Positions 1-10,951 of a stretch of DNA of 64,000 bases are shown here, one piece after another. Source of the DNA: Mansonella perstans (Eukaryota; Nematoda; Chromadorea; Rhabditida; Onchocercidae); contig JBAMDO010000198.1 in assembly GCA_037074765.1 (NCBI GenBank), positions 36,848-100,847 of the forward strand, in the 5' to 3' direction. The notes under the pieces are model-generated. The model was not told the origin of the DNA, ran no database searches, and saw only the letters and a program-made list of their open reading frames with translations. How positions within the stretch are numbered: the stretch's first letter is position 1; the number at the start of each line of letters is the position of its first letter. Made by a program: the position numbers and the translations under genes.

Positions 1-182
1 TCAATTGTAATCGTAGATTATCGTAGTTTAAGATTTATAGTACGATTAATAAGGATTAGAATTTAAACTAAGATGGAATAAATCTGGAATTAATGTAATA
101 CAGAAAAGATGTTTCAATTTCTCAGAATACTTTTGTATCTGAACAAAAACTTGCGCCCATTTGCTACTTTTGAAATATATTT

Positions 183-192
183 TCTCTCCTCA
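183..192 (+). promoter_or_regulatory. probable trans-splice (spliced leader) acceptor
   Basis: A pyrimidine tract ending tctctcctcag at 192 lies 20 nt upstream of the ATG at 213, with no upstream coding sequence in that frame. Nematode pre-mRNAs commonly receive a spliced leader at such sites. This is inference; an ordinary cis-acceptor is the alternative. Confidence 0.45.
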
Positions 193-212
193 GTCCTTAT
201 TTTGAGCTCAGT

Positions 213-3200
213 ATGAACTATCATAACGGCTTCATTTATGGATTGGGTGGGAAAAAGGGAATGCGGAAGATGGAAGTATCAGAAGAGCTTTATTTGTTTT
301 ATATTGTCTTTTAGCAATAGATGTTTATTCGGTTTGTAATATTGTACTCACACAATATTGCTTGTTCGGAACAAGTAAGAAAAAGAGTATAAATTATACA
401 ATAAATTGGTAAACAATAAAAAAATGAGTTATACAGTAAGCACAACAAAATTAATTTTAATTAACAAATCCCTATCGTTGCATTCGGAAATTGCTATTGT
501 CACTTCTTTATACTTTTCGCAATGAGGAATCTCCTTCGTTGAGCTGGGATGATACCGGAAAGATATGTAGCTGGTAATCTAAATGATAACGAATGAGCGT
601 GGAAAACTGTCTAACGGATGCTTGGCTGTAGAAAAAAAAAATTGATTGCGTGGGATTTTTTTCTCACATATATATATATATATATATATCAAGAGTTAGA
701 AGCGAAGCTTTGATAGTTTCTCCGAGATCATCATAAAAGTTACCTTTGACATGATCTGTATGATTATCAATTGCTTTTCTAATCTGTAGACATGCATGAG
801 TACCGAAATCTCTCTGTGAAATTTCATCACCCTTGATAATTTTGATTTTAGTAATTTTATAAATACAGGTATGAGTGGAATACAATAGCGAAGAATAATG
901 ATAATAATATTTAAGGTCCGTATGCAGCACCAGCTGTATCCTCTTCGAAGGGAATCGAAGAACGCTACAACAAAAAAGTAAGCGACATTGAAGCACGTCT
1001 ATTGAAAGCATCAGTTCTAGGAAATTCGATGAAAACCATTACCGCGCATGATTTTCGAAACGGACCAGCTCCAGCACCTGGTAGTGTCTCAGAGGCATTT
1101 GCTGATGAAACAGATTTTCAGGTAAATTTTTCGCTTCAATTAGCAACACATTAAATGTATTCGTGGTTGTTAGTTGAAATATTTTGTATCTCACAATTTG
1201 ATGATTAATATAGTTAGAGTCGACTACAGAGTTAATTTGTAGTTGATGCTAGTAGAAAATTTTGGGAAGAATCTGAATCAACATTAGTTGTGGAGAAATG
1301 ATAATAATCCAACTGCTCTGCTCAGTTTATTGACTCTCATCTTTTTCCTGGGATTGGTTATTACAGTTTTACCATAAGGGTACATACTTATTAAATATAT
1401 AATGGATTAAAAGAGATCTACAACATAAAATTTTTGATGAAATATTGGTAGATCAAAGAATTAAGTTATTACAAAGGACGTTTTTTCCTGGTATCGAATA
1501 TATGTTGTTTAAGAGACAGACTGATAGGAGTAAGAGGAGAACATTCAATTTCCAACATTACAATCATATCAAATTTTTGTTTAAAAAGTTGCTTTAGATT
1601 AGCCAGGTTCGAAACGTTTTTGCTTGTATCAAATAGAGCAGTCAATATCCAAAAGCATATTAGCAATTTAAATTCTGCTTTAATTTTTTCGATAAGAAGG
1701 ATCATATTTTCAGATTTTTTAAAATTCGCAGTTCCTTTATTGCAGACTTAATTTTTATAATCAATTTTTTAAATTCTTGTCAAAAAATAGAAAAAAATAA
1801 ATGGATATGCATTTCAATTCGAAAAAATAATATTAGTTACAATGTTATAATATCAGCAGCTTTTGTCAACTAAAGAGAAGTTGCCTGCATTGCTGGAATG
1901 CTATAATTTTTAACTGAAATTTCCAAAATATACCAAAATTTGATTACGAAAGTAATTAGCTAATAAAAATTTCGAAGGTTCGAATTCAAAATGCCCTGTA
2001 TTTAAAACTGTGCAAGAAAAGAAAATAATAGACCTACTATTACAAAAGCTTATCTTAGCATATTCCTAGCATATTATAAAAGCCTATCCTAACATTTCAT
2101 ATAGCATACCTTACGATAACAAAAAAAGTGCATGTTATCCTTAAACATTTATCTCAAGAGCTTTTCGTAACTAGAATATTACTGTTATTAATCTACTTAA
2201 GCATAAAACTGTTAATATTTTGCAGAAAATCACTCCCTAATTTTGCTGTTTTCAGACGTTTATGCCACGTCCGTACTACAGTCGTCCAAATCGCGACGAT
2301 CCGGATTATTTTGATTTTGATTTGCAATATTCTGTTGATCTGTACAAGCGTCCAGAAGGCAAATACATTCCACGAGGGTAATTTACTCTTTTTTTTTTCA
2401 TTTCATATTTAACTTTATGTTGCTTTTCTGATTGAAAAATTGTCGTTAATTATGATGGTTTGAAATGAATGCTTTAAAAACATGAAGGCACATGTTGTTT
2501 GATTTTTCCCAGTTCAGTTTCATTCCTTTTTTTAGACCACAAATATGGGAGGAGAAATTATTACGAGAATCAAGTTCGAAAGGTGATGCGCCAGTATCAG
2601 CGTATATGTTTACAAAGGTATTTTTCTCTAAAATCTTGATTTTTTCATCCGATCTTTCAAAAATCAAACATTTACATTTGATAGGAATTTTCTTTAAGAA
2701 ATGATTTTAGGTCTGATTCATACTTTTTTTTAGAAATTTCATATGCAATTACAAAATTTGATGAATCTTTTCTATGATTTTCTGAATATCTGAATAAACT
2801 TTTAATGAATAGATGTTTCCAGACTAAAGTTACAAAAAGAGAACTAATAGATTCAGTGAAATATATAGAAATGTTTGCTTAAGGGTGATACGGATTGGCG
2901 TACTGCTGGTACATCTTATCTAAGTGCTGCATTGCGAACTCCATCATTTTGGGAACATCGATTTCAATCAATTGGCCGAGAAGTTCGTGAAAGTAATCCG
3001 ATTTCATTTGACAGCCTTGCAAGGTTAGACTTTGAATCAGTCATGTTTCATTAAATTTAATTATGTTTACACAGGTAAGAATCTTCTGTAATTTTACTAA
3101 TTATGACATTGAATGTCTGAAAATCAATCGAAAATTTATGCTCAAATTTTATACTTCCATGTAAATCCTTTGCATAACTTTTATAATATTACTTTTCAAC

Positions 3201-3434
3201 TTTACATACTGTATTCTGCTATAAATTTAGAGCGGATTATTAGTCATGTAGTATTATTCTTGTTGAAGAATATGTTAAGCTGCCGCAAATTATATCCCTT
3301 GAGATATACAATTTTCTTTTACTTCGTTTCTATGAAAGAATTTTTTTATTACTTGCAGGAATAAGCCAATATCAAATCGTTTCACAGAATATCACGATCC
3401 AGACTTTGAAGATTTATCGGATTTTGATGACTAA
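213..3434 (+). CDS. unrecognised 219-residue acidic protein, six exons
   Basis: Exons 213-246, 916-1121, 2256-2377, 2536-2617, 2884-3023, 3359-3434; the 660 nt close in frame with TAA. I do not recognise the family. The N-terminal part has an Ala/Pro-rich stretch (PAPAPGSVSEAF) preceded by a charged helix-like segment (EERYNKKVSDIEARLLKAS). The middle is rich in Tyr, Pro, Asp and Arg (MPRPYYSRPNRDDPDYFDFD). A Trp/Arg-containing block follows (DWRTAGTSYLSAALRTPSFW), and the tail is acidic (DFEDLSDFDD). No signal peptide, membrane segment or zinc motif is visible, so a cytoplasmic structural or adaptor protein is likely. The start ATG lies 21 nt after a strong acceptor (ctctcctcag, ending 192), probably a spliced-leader site. 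Exons 2-6 are well supported by phase. The first exon and its weak donor (GTGGGA) are the least certain; another donor at 276 does not match phase. Two introns end in AAG rather than CAG. Confidence 0.72.
315..547. repeat. left arm of a ~235-bp inverted repeat
   Basis: This segment is the reverse complement of 4377-4613 with only about seven differences (a few substitutions and short indels). It lies in the first intron of the gene at 213-3434. No transposase, terminal repeat or target-site duplication is visible at its ends. It contains small palindromes such as TGTTCGGAACA. Confidence 0.9.
667..689. repeat. (TA)n microsatellite
   Basis: About 11 uninterrupted TA units inside intron 1 of the first gene. 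Confidence 0.9.
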
Positions 3435-5704
3435 TTTCGAAAATCAAATTGCAAAATTTGAATAGCAAATACACTAAAATATACTTATTCAAGTAACGAA
3501 TCAGTACAGCTGCTTTATATTTATTTGCTTTATTATTAAAAACAATTCCGAATATTATTCTCTTGTCAATTGATTTCTATATAATTTATTGAAATATTTA
3601 AATAAATAAATTTCGACCTATATGCTTGCAATTCCTTTTATGTGAATAATCGAAATAATTAATATAAATCTCGTAACATTCCAATTTTCTAGTCTTAATC
3701 GTTTTGTTTTTCTTCGCCTTTTTCACTATTGACCTTGCTTTAACCGTCATAAAGGAAACGACGAATCCGAAAATGGGACACATGCTGACAGTAGTAATTG
3801 TTTTTGTCGTTGTCGTATCCGTTACTAATGTAGAATAAGAAACAATAATCAATGAAATACTGCAATCAATGTTATCATCTCACTCAATACTGTGACATTT
3901 ACGAGACACTTTAAGTTTAGTCGCATTTCAACAGCATTCAGAAAAGAAAGTGAAACACGCGACTTACTCAGAGAACCACTATGAACGATCATTGACTTAA
4001 GCTTAACTAGTCACTGAGATAATTTCCCTGCGTTGGTATTCTAATCTGAATTTGAAGATTTGGTAATTGAAACATTGAAGTCTTAGGAGTATATTCGGAT
4101 ATCATGGGTTTTTTTGGTCGGAGCAGAAATGGATTTGTATCTTTTTGATGATGAGTACCAGCATACTGCGCTTCTCTGTTGTAGTCGTCATTTCTAAGCT
4201 TTATCAATCACTCAAACTTTGTCATAATAAAAAGAATATAAAGATTAGATATTCTAAACGGAAGGAAATCTTCCTATGCTCACATATAATTATGAATAAG
4301 AAATTAGATATAAAACTAATTTTATACCTATAAAACTTTTCGTTTTAGTCACTTAGCTTTGTCACCTCTCCTTCTTCCAGCTCAACGAAGGAGATTACCT
4401 CATTGCGAAAAGTATAAAGAAGTGACAATAGCAATTTCCGAATGCAACGATAGGGATTTGTTAGTTAAAATTAATTTTGTTGTTTGCTTACTGCATAACT
4501 CATTTTTTTACTGTTTACCAATTTATTGTATAATTTATACTCTTTTTCTTACTTGTTCTGAACAAGCAATATTGTGTGAGTACAATATTACAAAGCGAAT
4601 AAACATCTATTGCCGACAACAATTACAGAATATACCTTTTCCGATAATCACCAAACAAAGGAACAAATTTACAATAATGGTTAATAGAATAAATAACTGA
4701 AATAAATCGAAGTAACTAATGAGAATTACAAATGACACTAACGGGATTTTATTATCACATAACCGGTGGGTTATATTAATTTGCATCTAAAATTTGTCCG
4801 AACTTTCATTTGCATCTGGTCTTTTTTTATTTTTGTCAAGCAGAAGTAAAAATATGAACTGCGATGCGAAATTTTAATTGTTATATTTATTTGCAAGTTA
4901 TAAGATTTGGTGGTTTAAATAATTTTATTCCATTTTATTAGAATATATATAAAGATATGTTGAAAACTGCAAGGCTTTAAAATCACAAACCTTGGAAGAC
5001 TGAATTAAATGTTAATCTAAAAAAAAAAAAAAACCTATTTTCCATAAATCATTGGATACTTTCAAAAAAAGAATATAATCTCAAAAAACAACCCTAAAAA
5101 TTCCTTAAGCCAACGCCGAAAAAAAAGACTCAAAATTTTGGAATTCAGAAATTGATTCAAAAATTTAAAAGATGCAAGTGATTGTTTGTGAATGTTTTGT
5201 AGCTGTTTTTTGCGGGCCTTTTCTTTCATTAAAAATAATTTATATTCAATTTGCTCTAGTCCCTTCAATTATGTTTGAACCAACACCGGATCAAAATTAT
5301 GCAGCTATATTATCATTTCTATGATTTCTATGAAAAATTTCTCGAAAAAGTTACTTCTGGAACAACTACTTTCCTAGAATAAATAAGAATAACTTCTCAA
5401 AAGCAATTTTTTTTTGGAAAACAATAATTAGCCAGTTTATTTCTATTTCAGAGTGGATAAGAATATAAGTAGAGTATCATTACTCTAGAAGTGTATGTAA
5501 AATATTGCTCACTAAGGTGAGATCAAGTGATTACCTAGCCACATTAAGAGACATGTGACAGCGCGCCAACATATAACTTCTTTGGTGACGATGACTAGTG
5601 ATAATAGTATAATAAATTCGAGATTTGAAGTTAGTAGATAAAGGAAACGTATTCTAAATTATGGATCACAAGAATCTTGAAATAACTTTTATCACATGTG
5701 AGCT
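3435..5704. other. intergenic region between first gene and pha-2
   Basis: AT-rich, 2.3 kb. AATAAA-like polyadenylation signals occur near 3600 for the upstream gene. Apart from the inverted-repeat arm at 4377-4613 I see no coding segment, RNA gene or structured repeat. The two flanking genes converge here. Confidence 0.7.
4377..4613. repeat. right arm of a ~235-bp inverted repeat
   Basis: Reverse-complement partner of 315-547, placed about 0.9 kb downstream of the stop codon of the first gene. The two arms enclose exons 2-6 of that gene. High identity indicates a recent duplication or a young dispersed element. An open frame running through it (4359-4700) has no coding character and is not annotated as a gene. 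Confidence 0.9.
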
Positions 5705-7599
5705 TTAAGATGATGAATGGTACTGTTGATGATCGTAATGGATAAGTTGTGATGGTATTGGATGAATTATGGCATTAAGATGAATTTCATCTTCATCATC
5801 CTTACGAATCCTACGCCATTTAGCTCTTCGATTTTGAAACCATGTTTTAATCTGAAATCATTTTAGAATTTTGTAATTCAAAATGAAAATTTTCGTTCTT
5901 TTCTTCAATTCTTATAAATGTATGAAAAAAGAAATATATAAAAAAAAGAAACCTGTCTTTCAGAAAGTTGCAAATTTTTTGCTAATTTCTTTCGTTCTTG
6001 TGATGACAAATACTTATAGTTGTCGAATTTCTGCTCCAGCGCATCTGTTTGTTCATTTGTAAATCGAATTTGACCACCTTTCGGCTTATGTTGTGATTTC
6101 TTCATGTAAGGCTGCAACGAAGGCAGTCGGGAATCCCATCCTGAAAATGATAAATTTAAAGATTTAGCTAATACAAGAAACTTGAGAAGAAGTAGATAAG
6201 CTGATTTGTTCTTTCATGAAATTTCAACTGCCTAATTCGGTTATGTCCTTACAGTTAACAAAAAATTCATTGCATTACTTAACAATATTTTGAATAGAGT
6301 ATTTAGGAAGTATTTTCATGAATCATATAAAATCGCTTATAAATATCTCCTCATTGATTAATTAAATCTGCTTGCTAATGAAGTATCATTGTCCTCTTCA
6401 TGTTGGTCGTTTCACCATACTCACCCATTTCTTTTCATTCCATATAACAACTATTCCGGTTTGACTGCTTAAGTGTGGAAAAAGGATAAGGACAAGGTAA
6501 ACTGAATAAAGATGAAACAAATCAGAACAATGTGATCCGCATCAAAAGCCTCCCGCATCTATGTTAAACAAACATCGTAAAGTCAGTAAGAAGAATAAGG
6601 TAAGATAGCAGAAGTGGTGAAGAGAAAATGCTACTTAGTAGATTTTCGAAGGATCAATTATTCTGCAGAAAGAAAACGGTATAATTAAATAGTTAACTAT
6701 TATACTTCTGAATATTTTCACGAGAGTTTACCAGAAAAACTTAGTCCACTCAATTAAATACACCAACCAAAGACAACAAATCATCTTTGACATGCATCCA
6801 AATACTGTAGTCGATTAACTACTGCTTATACAATATTAAATTAATCTGCAGTCATATAGATGCATTGGATGCGTTGCCGGATTTTTGGACTAATTTTTTA
6901 AATGATGATATGAAAAAGAAACACAATTGGAAGAATTATTAATAATCATATATTAAGTTAAAATAAATGACACAGTGATATAGTCATGATCACAATGACT
7001 ACAACTGAGAGAAAATGTCTCATTCGTCAAATCTTGAATATGGGTTGTAGGTTATAACTTATAAGTTTCAAAGAACTCTAATCAACAATTCATAGAATTT
7101 TAGGAGGAAATTGCTTTGCCAACATCCCAAGTATCGAATGCACAAATGTACTAAAAAAAAAATATCTTAGAGCACCTATTTTAAGCATTTATTTTGTTTG
7201 AGAGAAAAAAACCATTATATCATAATGATAAATGAAATTATTTGTATAATAATTAAGCAGCTTAATAACACTCAAAAATTCCCTATAGGTTAAGAATATC
7301 TAAAAAATTTATTTTTCACTTGCAAATTTACAATTTTTATTGCCATAGAATTCAAAATATAGTCTGAATGAAGAAATATCCTATAGGGTTACGCACCGAT
7401 GACCGGTGGGTAATAATCACTATTAATGTGGCCAACTGGATCTCCAATATGTTGATTGGCCGTGCTGACATGGTTAACCACTTGATACCATTCCGGCGAA
7501 CTGAAGTAGCCCATAATGTCAGTCGGACATGCTGCAACCTGCGTGCTTTTGTACGATATAAGTCTCTTGCCACAAAATTCTGTTTCCCATGGGGCATCC
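5705..7599 (-). CDS. pha-2: HHEX/PHA-2-type homeobox transcription factor (5' end missing)
   Basis: Three coding exons on the minus strand, 7599-7397, 6140-5953 and 5851-5705 (TAA at 5705). The homeodomain spans the last two exons. It starts KGGQIRFTNEQTDALEQKF and ends with the recognition helix QIKTWFQNRRAKWRR; helix 3 has the WFQNR core, Gln50 and Asn51. The KGGQ-RF start, YLSSQERKKLAKNLQLSERQ and the WDSRLPSLQPYMKK lead-in match vertebrate HHEX and C. elegans PHA-2, a pharynx-development repressor. Position 47 is Ile where HHEX has Val. The tail after the homeodomain is short (about 32 residues) and acidic, then His-rich. Exon 7599-7397 encodes a Tyr/Pro-containing region (DIMGYFSSPEWYQ, YYPPVIG) and enters in phase 2, so at least one upstream exon, expected to hold the start and an EH1-type repressor motif, must lie above 7600. 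I could not find it. The 1.26-kb intron 6141-7396 uses donor GTGCGT. Confidence 0.9.
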
Positions 7600-10500
7600 C
7601 TAGAAGCAGCATTTTACAAAAAAAACTTTTCAGATGACAAACCAAAAGTGAAAAAATGCTCAAAAGATCAATTATTCACTCTCAACAATCAACAAAATTA
7701 ATTTATAAAAATTTAATGTTTCCATAAGCTTGAATTTTGGCAAGATCTTAACACTGCTTAAAATTTAAAGTTTAAAATTTTGGATTTAATCTAATTGGGA
7801 AAACTTTCTTGAGCATTCATTATTATAGGTAAATAAAAATTTGCGATACAGATGAAATATTTAAGACGAAAAACTATAATCATAATATATCTCTCCTGGG
7901 TATCGATAAGATATTTGAGGAATTTTTTCCAATGAACTATTTTATTCTCCGATTTCTTTCTAAATACTTGCACATCAATACTTCGTGAAAATTAAGAGAT
8001 CATCAAGTACAAGACAGTTTCATATTTAAATAAGTAAACAATAATAGCTATTGTGAGATGGAACAGATGAATACTTGAAGCTTTTGAGAAAATTCCAAAG
8101 AATGACGTAAATTTCATTAATAAAAGTTCAGGAGAAAAGAGGAAGAAAATGAATTCGAACCTGACTGATGATAGCTGTTTGGTGACTTTAGTTGGTTGCA
8201 GTAAATTATGAACAAAAAAAGCCATCCTACGGATTGGAAATTGTTGAATTTTATTCAGATATTTGAAGCAAAATTTTTTTTTTGCGTACAGAAATATCAT
8301 ACAGTAGTTATATTTAAAAGATCGAAGAATTTAGCTATTACTGGTTATGATCGATTGTTGTGTTGAGAAATTATTTCTGCAAGGGCGGGATCAAATTAGA
8401 CTCCAAGTATCAGCACATCAAGGCGGAGTTGATGGAAACTTGATTCACCACCGATAATACCGTACACACATTTACATACAAACGCATACATATATTTACG
8501 ATGTGAAAAAGGCGAACAAAGGTTTAAAATGACTGCTATATATGCACACATACAGATACACACAAATAGTATAATGCTTCTTGTTTTTTTTTAAATTCAG
8601 ATTTTATTCAAACTTTTTTTACCACATCAAAGGATGACAGTTTACTGTACCATTGCCATTATTCACTACTATCAATAAAATTATTACTATCACTATATTT
8701 CATAGTTGTTACTTTATCAGTACTACAGTTCTCAGTGTCAACATCATTCTTTGATCAATTGACTATTATTTTAAACAATTAACTCCTTGCTTTTTTGGCA
8801 ATTCCAGAAAATCGAGCGATATAATGTATTGATTCTTGTCAGATTTTAATATCTTGAACTCATTTTAAAGTATTTTTTTTAATAGAACTTTGCAAATATG
8901 CAAGATTTATTAAGTATATAGTTTGGGAACGAAAATTAAAATATTCTTAGATTGCTTTATTCAAGCGTAAAATCCATAAGATCTAGAGTCATCAGTTTAA
9001 GATCTTTTTTGACCATGCTCACAAATGAAATTCGAAAGTATTTACAAAATGTTTCATGCGAAGGTATTGCGAAGGAAAAGAAAAATTCACCAATTGTGAA
9101 ATTCCAGGCAAATCCAAGTGGTGTTTCGCTCGAGGACGCTTTTTTCTTTTCATTTTTTTCAAATTTAAAATGAACATATTACGGATAAATTAAAGAACAA
9201 ATGTATATTTGAATTATTTGCACACTATGGTATCTAGTAATGATTACCACCTGTCTATCTTGTCATTGAAGATACATTTTCTGATTGAATTTTGTCGATA
9301 AAAAGAACATTAGTGCAGATACTGAAATTAATGGTGAGCTGCGACACTTCACAAGTACTTCAAAATAGTACTAAATAGCATTCTTACTGGAAGTTAGTCT
9401 TATTCACCTTGTTCTGCAAAGTTTATCAAAAATTACTATACAGATTTTCCAGTCTTAACTAGCTTCAACATCAACTTATCTCCACTTATCTTACAACTTT
9501 CTCTTAGCACAATCATATATATGCTTTATTTGGATGAAGTTAAGTATCACTCAATGGCAATCACGAAGTTTTTTTTGATAAAATCAAGAGGAAAATTGAT
9601 GACAAGATGATATCTACCGGTTATTGTTCTCAGTGTAAATTAATCTGTGTCATCATCATATTTATACATTATCTTCTTCATCCCTACTTTCCCTGTCTTT
9701 TAAACTGTAGCTAGTTACATGCTTTTATTAGCTAAACAATTTTATCTTGAAAGATCATCCAAGTAACTTATTTATTCTGTGCCTATAATAATAATTGATT
9801 TATATCTTTTGATTCAAAAAATGTAATTTTTTATTTGAGAAGGTTGCGGCGATATGGAAATTTTTCTTGTAAAACTTTTTATTAAATCAATTATTTGATA
9901 ATGGAATATCGACATAACAAATGCCTTCTGAAATAATAAATGGGATTTTTCTATCATTTAATATTTAATGTTTGAATTTCCCATAAATTTTTATTAAAAT
10001 TTTATCAAAATTAATGAACAAGGGTTATACAAAAATGGAAACAATAAAAAAATTTTAATACTATAAATGTAAAACATCCTCAAATGATGTATAGTTCAAA
10101 ACAAATCTAACATAAATAATAAAATACTTTTAGCAGATCAAATTTAAACTTTATGAAATGCAACGAAATTTCAAATTTACGGGAAAATTTAGTGAATACA
10201 AATTGATCTAAATTTTTCAAAATCCGGGAAAATGAGTACACTTTAGGTAATGTATTGTGCCGTATAATTTAGTTCTCCATTAGCTTGAAATTTTCTTTTG
10301 TTCCAAACAGAACTTCTTTATTACTACTTCAAAATTCGATTTCTATTTTAGGAAATGGAGAATTGATTTGAGTGCAAATTTCAATTGATCACCATATTAT
10401 CCTTTTAATTTTTTTTCCTAATCTTCGAATTAACCCTCTAATTTTTTTTTTTTTTTTTATTGCTAATTACAGTTACAGCATAAACCATTAACGATTTTAG

Positions 10501-10930
10501 TTGCTATAACTCTGATTAGTTGAAAAAGAAATAACGGAAACAATTTATATGATTAGAAAACATGGGAGGTCGTTGCTAGGTGAAGAAGCAAGCAGCTTAA
10601 AGCTGCTATGTCCATTGCACGCATGATACATATGCACGCAGCTGCAGTTAACCTATTGCATTTACCTTTGCTATTACTGCTTTTTATCTGTTATTTTTTA
10701 AAATCCGCCATTTTAATTTGTACAGTGTTCAATAACAATGTGGAAATGCTCATTAATTTAGGATACGCAAGTGCCTGAAGATTTTAAATGTGTCTTTCTT
10801 TTTAAGAAAAAAGAGAAAAAATAATTTCAAACTTTTAGATTTTAAATCATTTACTACACATTAATTTGCCGGTCGATTTAAGCCTGAAAATTGATGAAAA
10901 TTTAAAATTTATAATTTTTCTTTTTTTTAG
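7600..10930. other. intergenic/5' region between divergent genes
   Basis: 3.3 kb between the second pha-2 exon found (minus) and the start of the plus-strand gene at 10952. It should contain the missing first exon and promoter of pha-2. Slightly GC-richer patches lie around 8390-8460 and 9060-9140, but I could not place an exon with matching phase in either. The rest is AT-rich with short homopolymers. Confidence 0.55.
10920..10930 (+). promoter_or_regulatory. probable trans-splice acceptor
   Basis: A run of T followed by AG (ending 10930) sits 21 nt upstream of the ATG at 10952, as expected for spliced-leader addition. Not proven. Confidence 0.45.
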
Positions 10931-10951
10931 ATATCAACGTTATGATCTGTG

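Noticed and set aside
1970..1990. T-loop-like GGTTCGAATTC as a possible tRNA
   Set aside because: No acceptor stem, D-arm or anticodon arm can be paired around it.
4359..4700. 113-codon plus-strand open frame
   Set aside because: Lies inside the right inverted-repeat arm; the left arm does not keep an equivalent open frame, and no coding features are seen.
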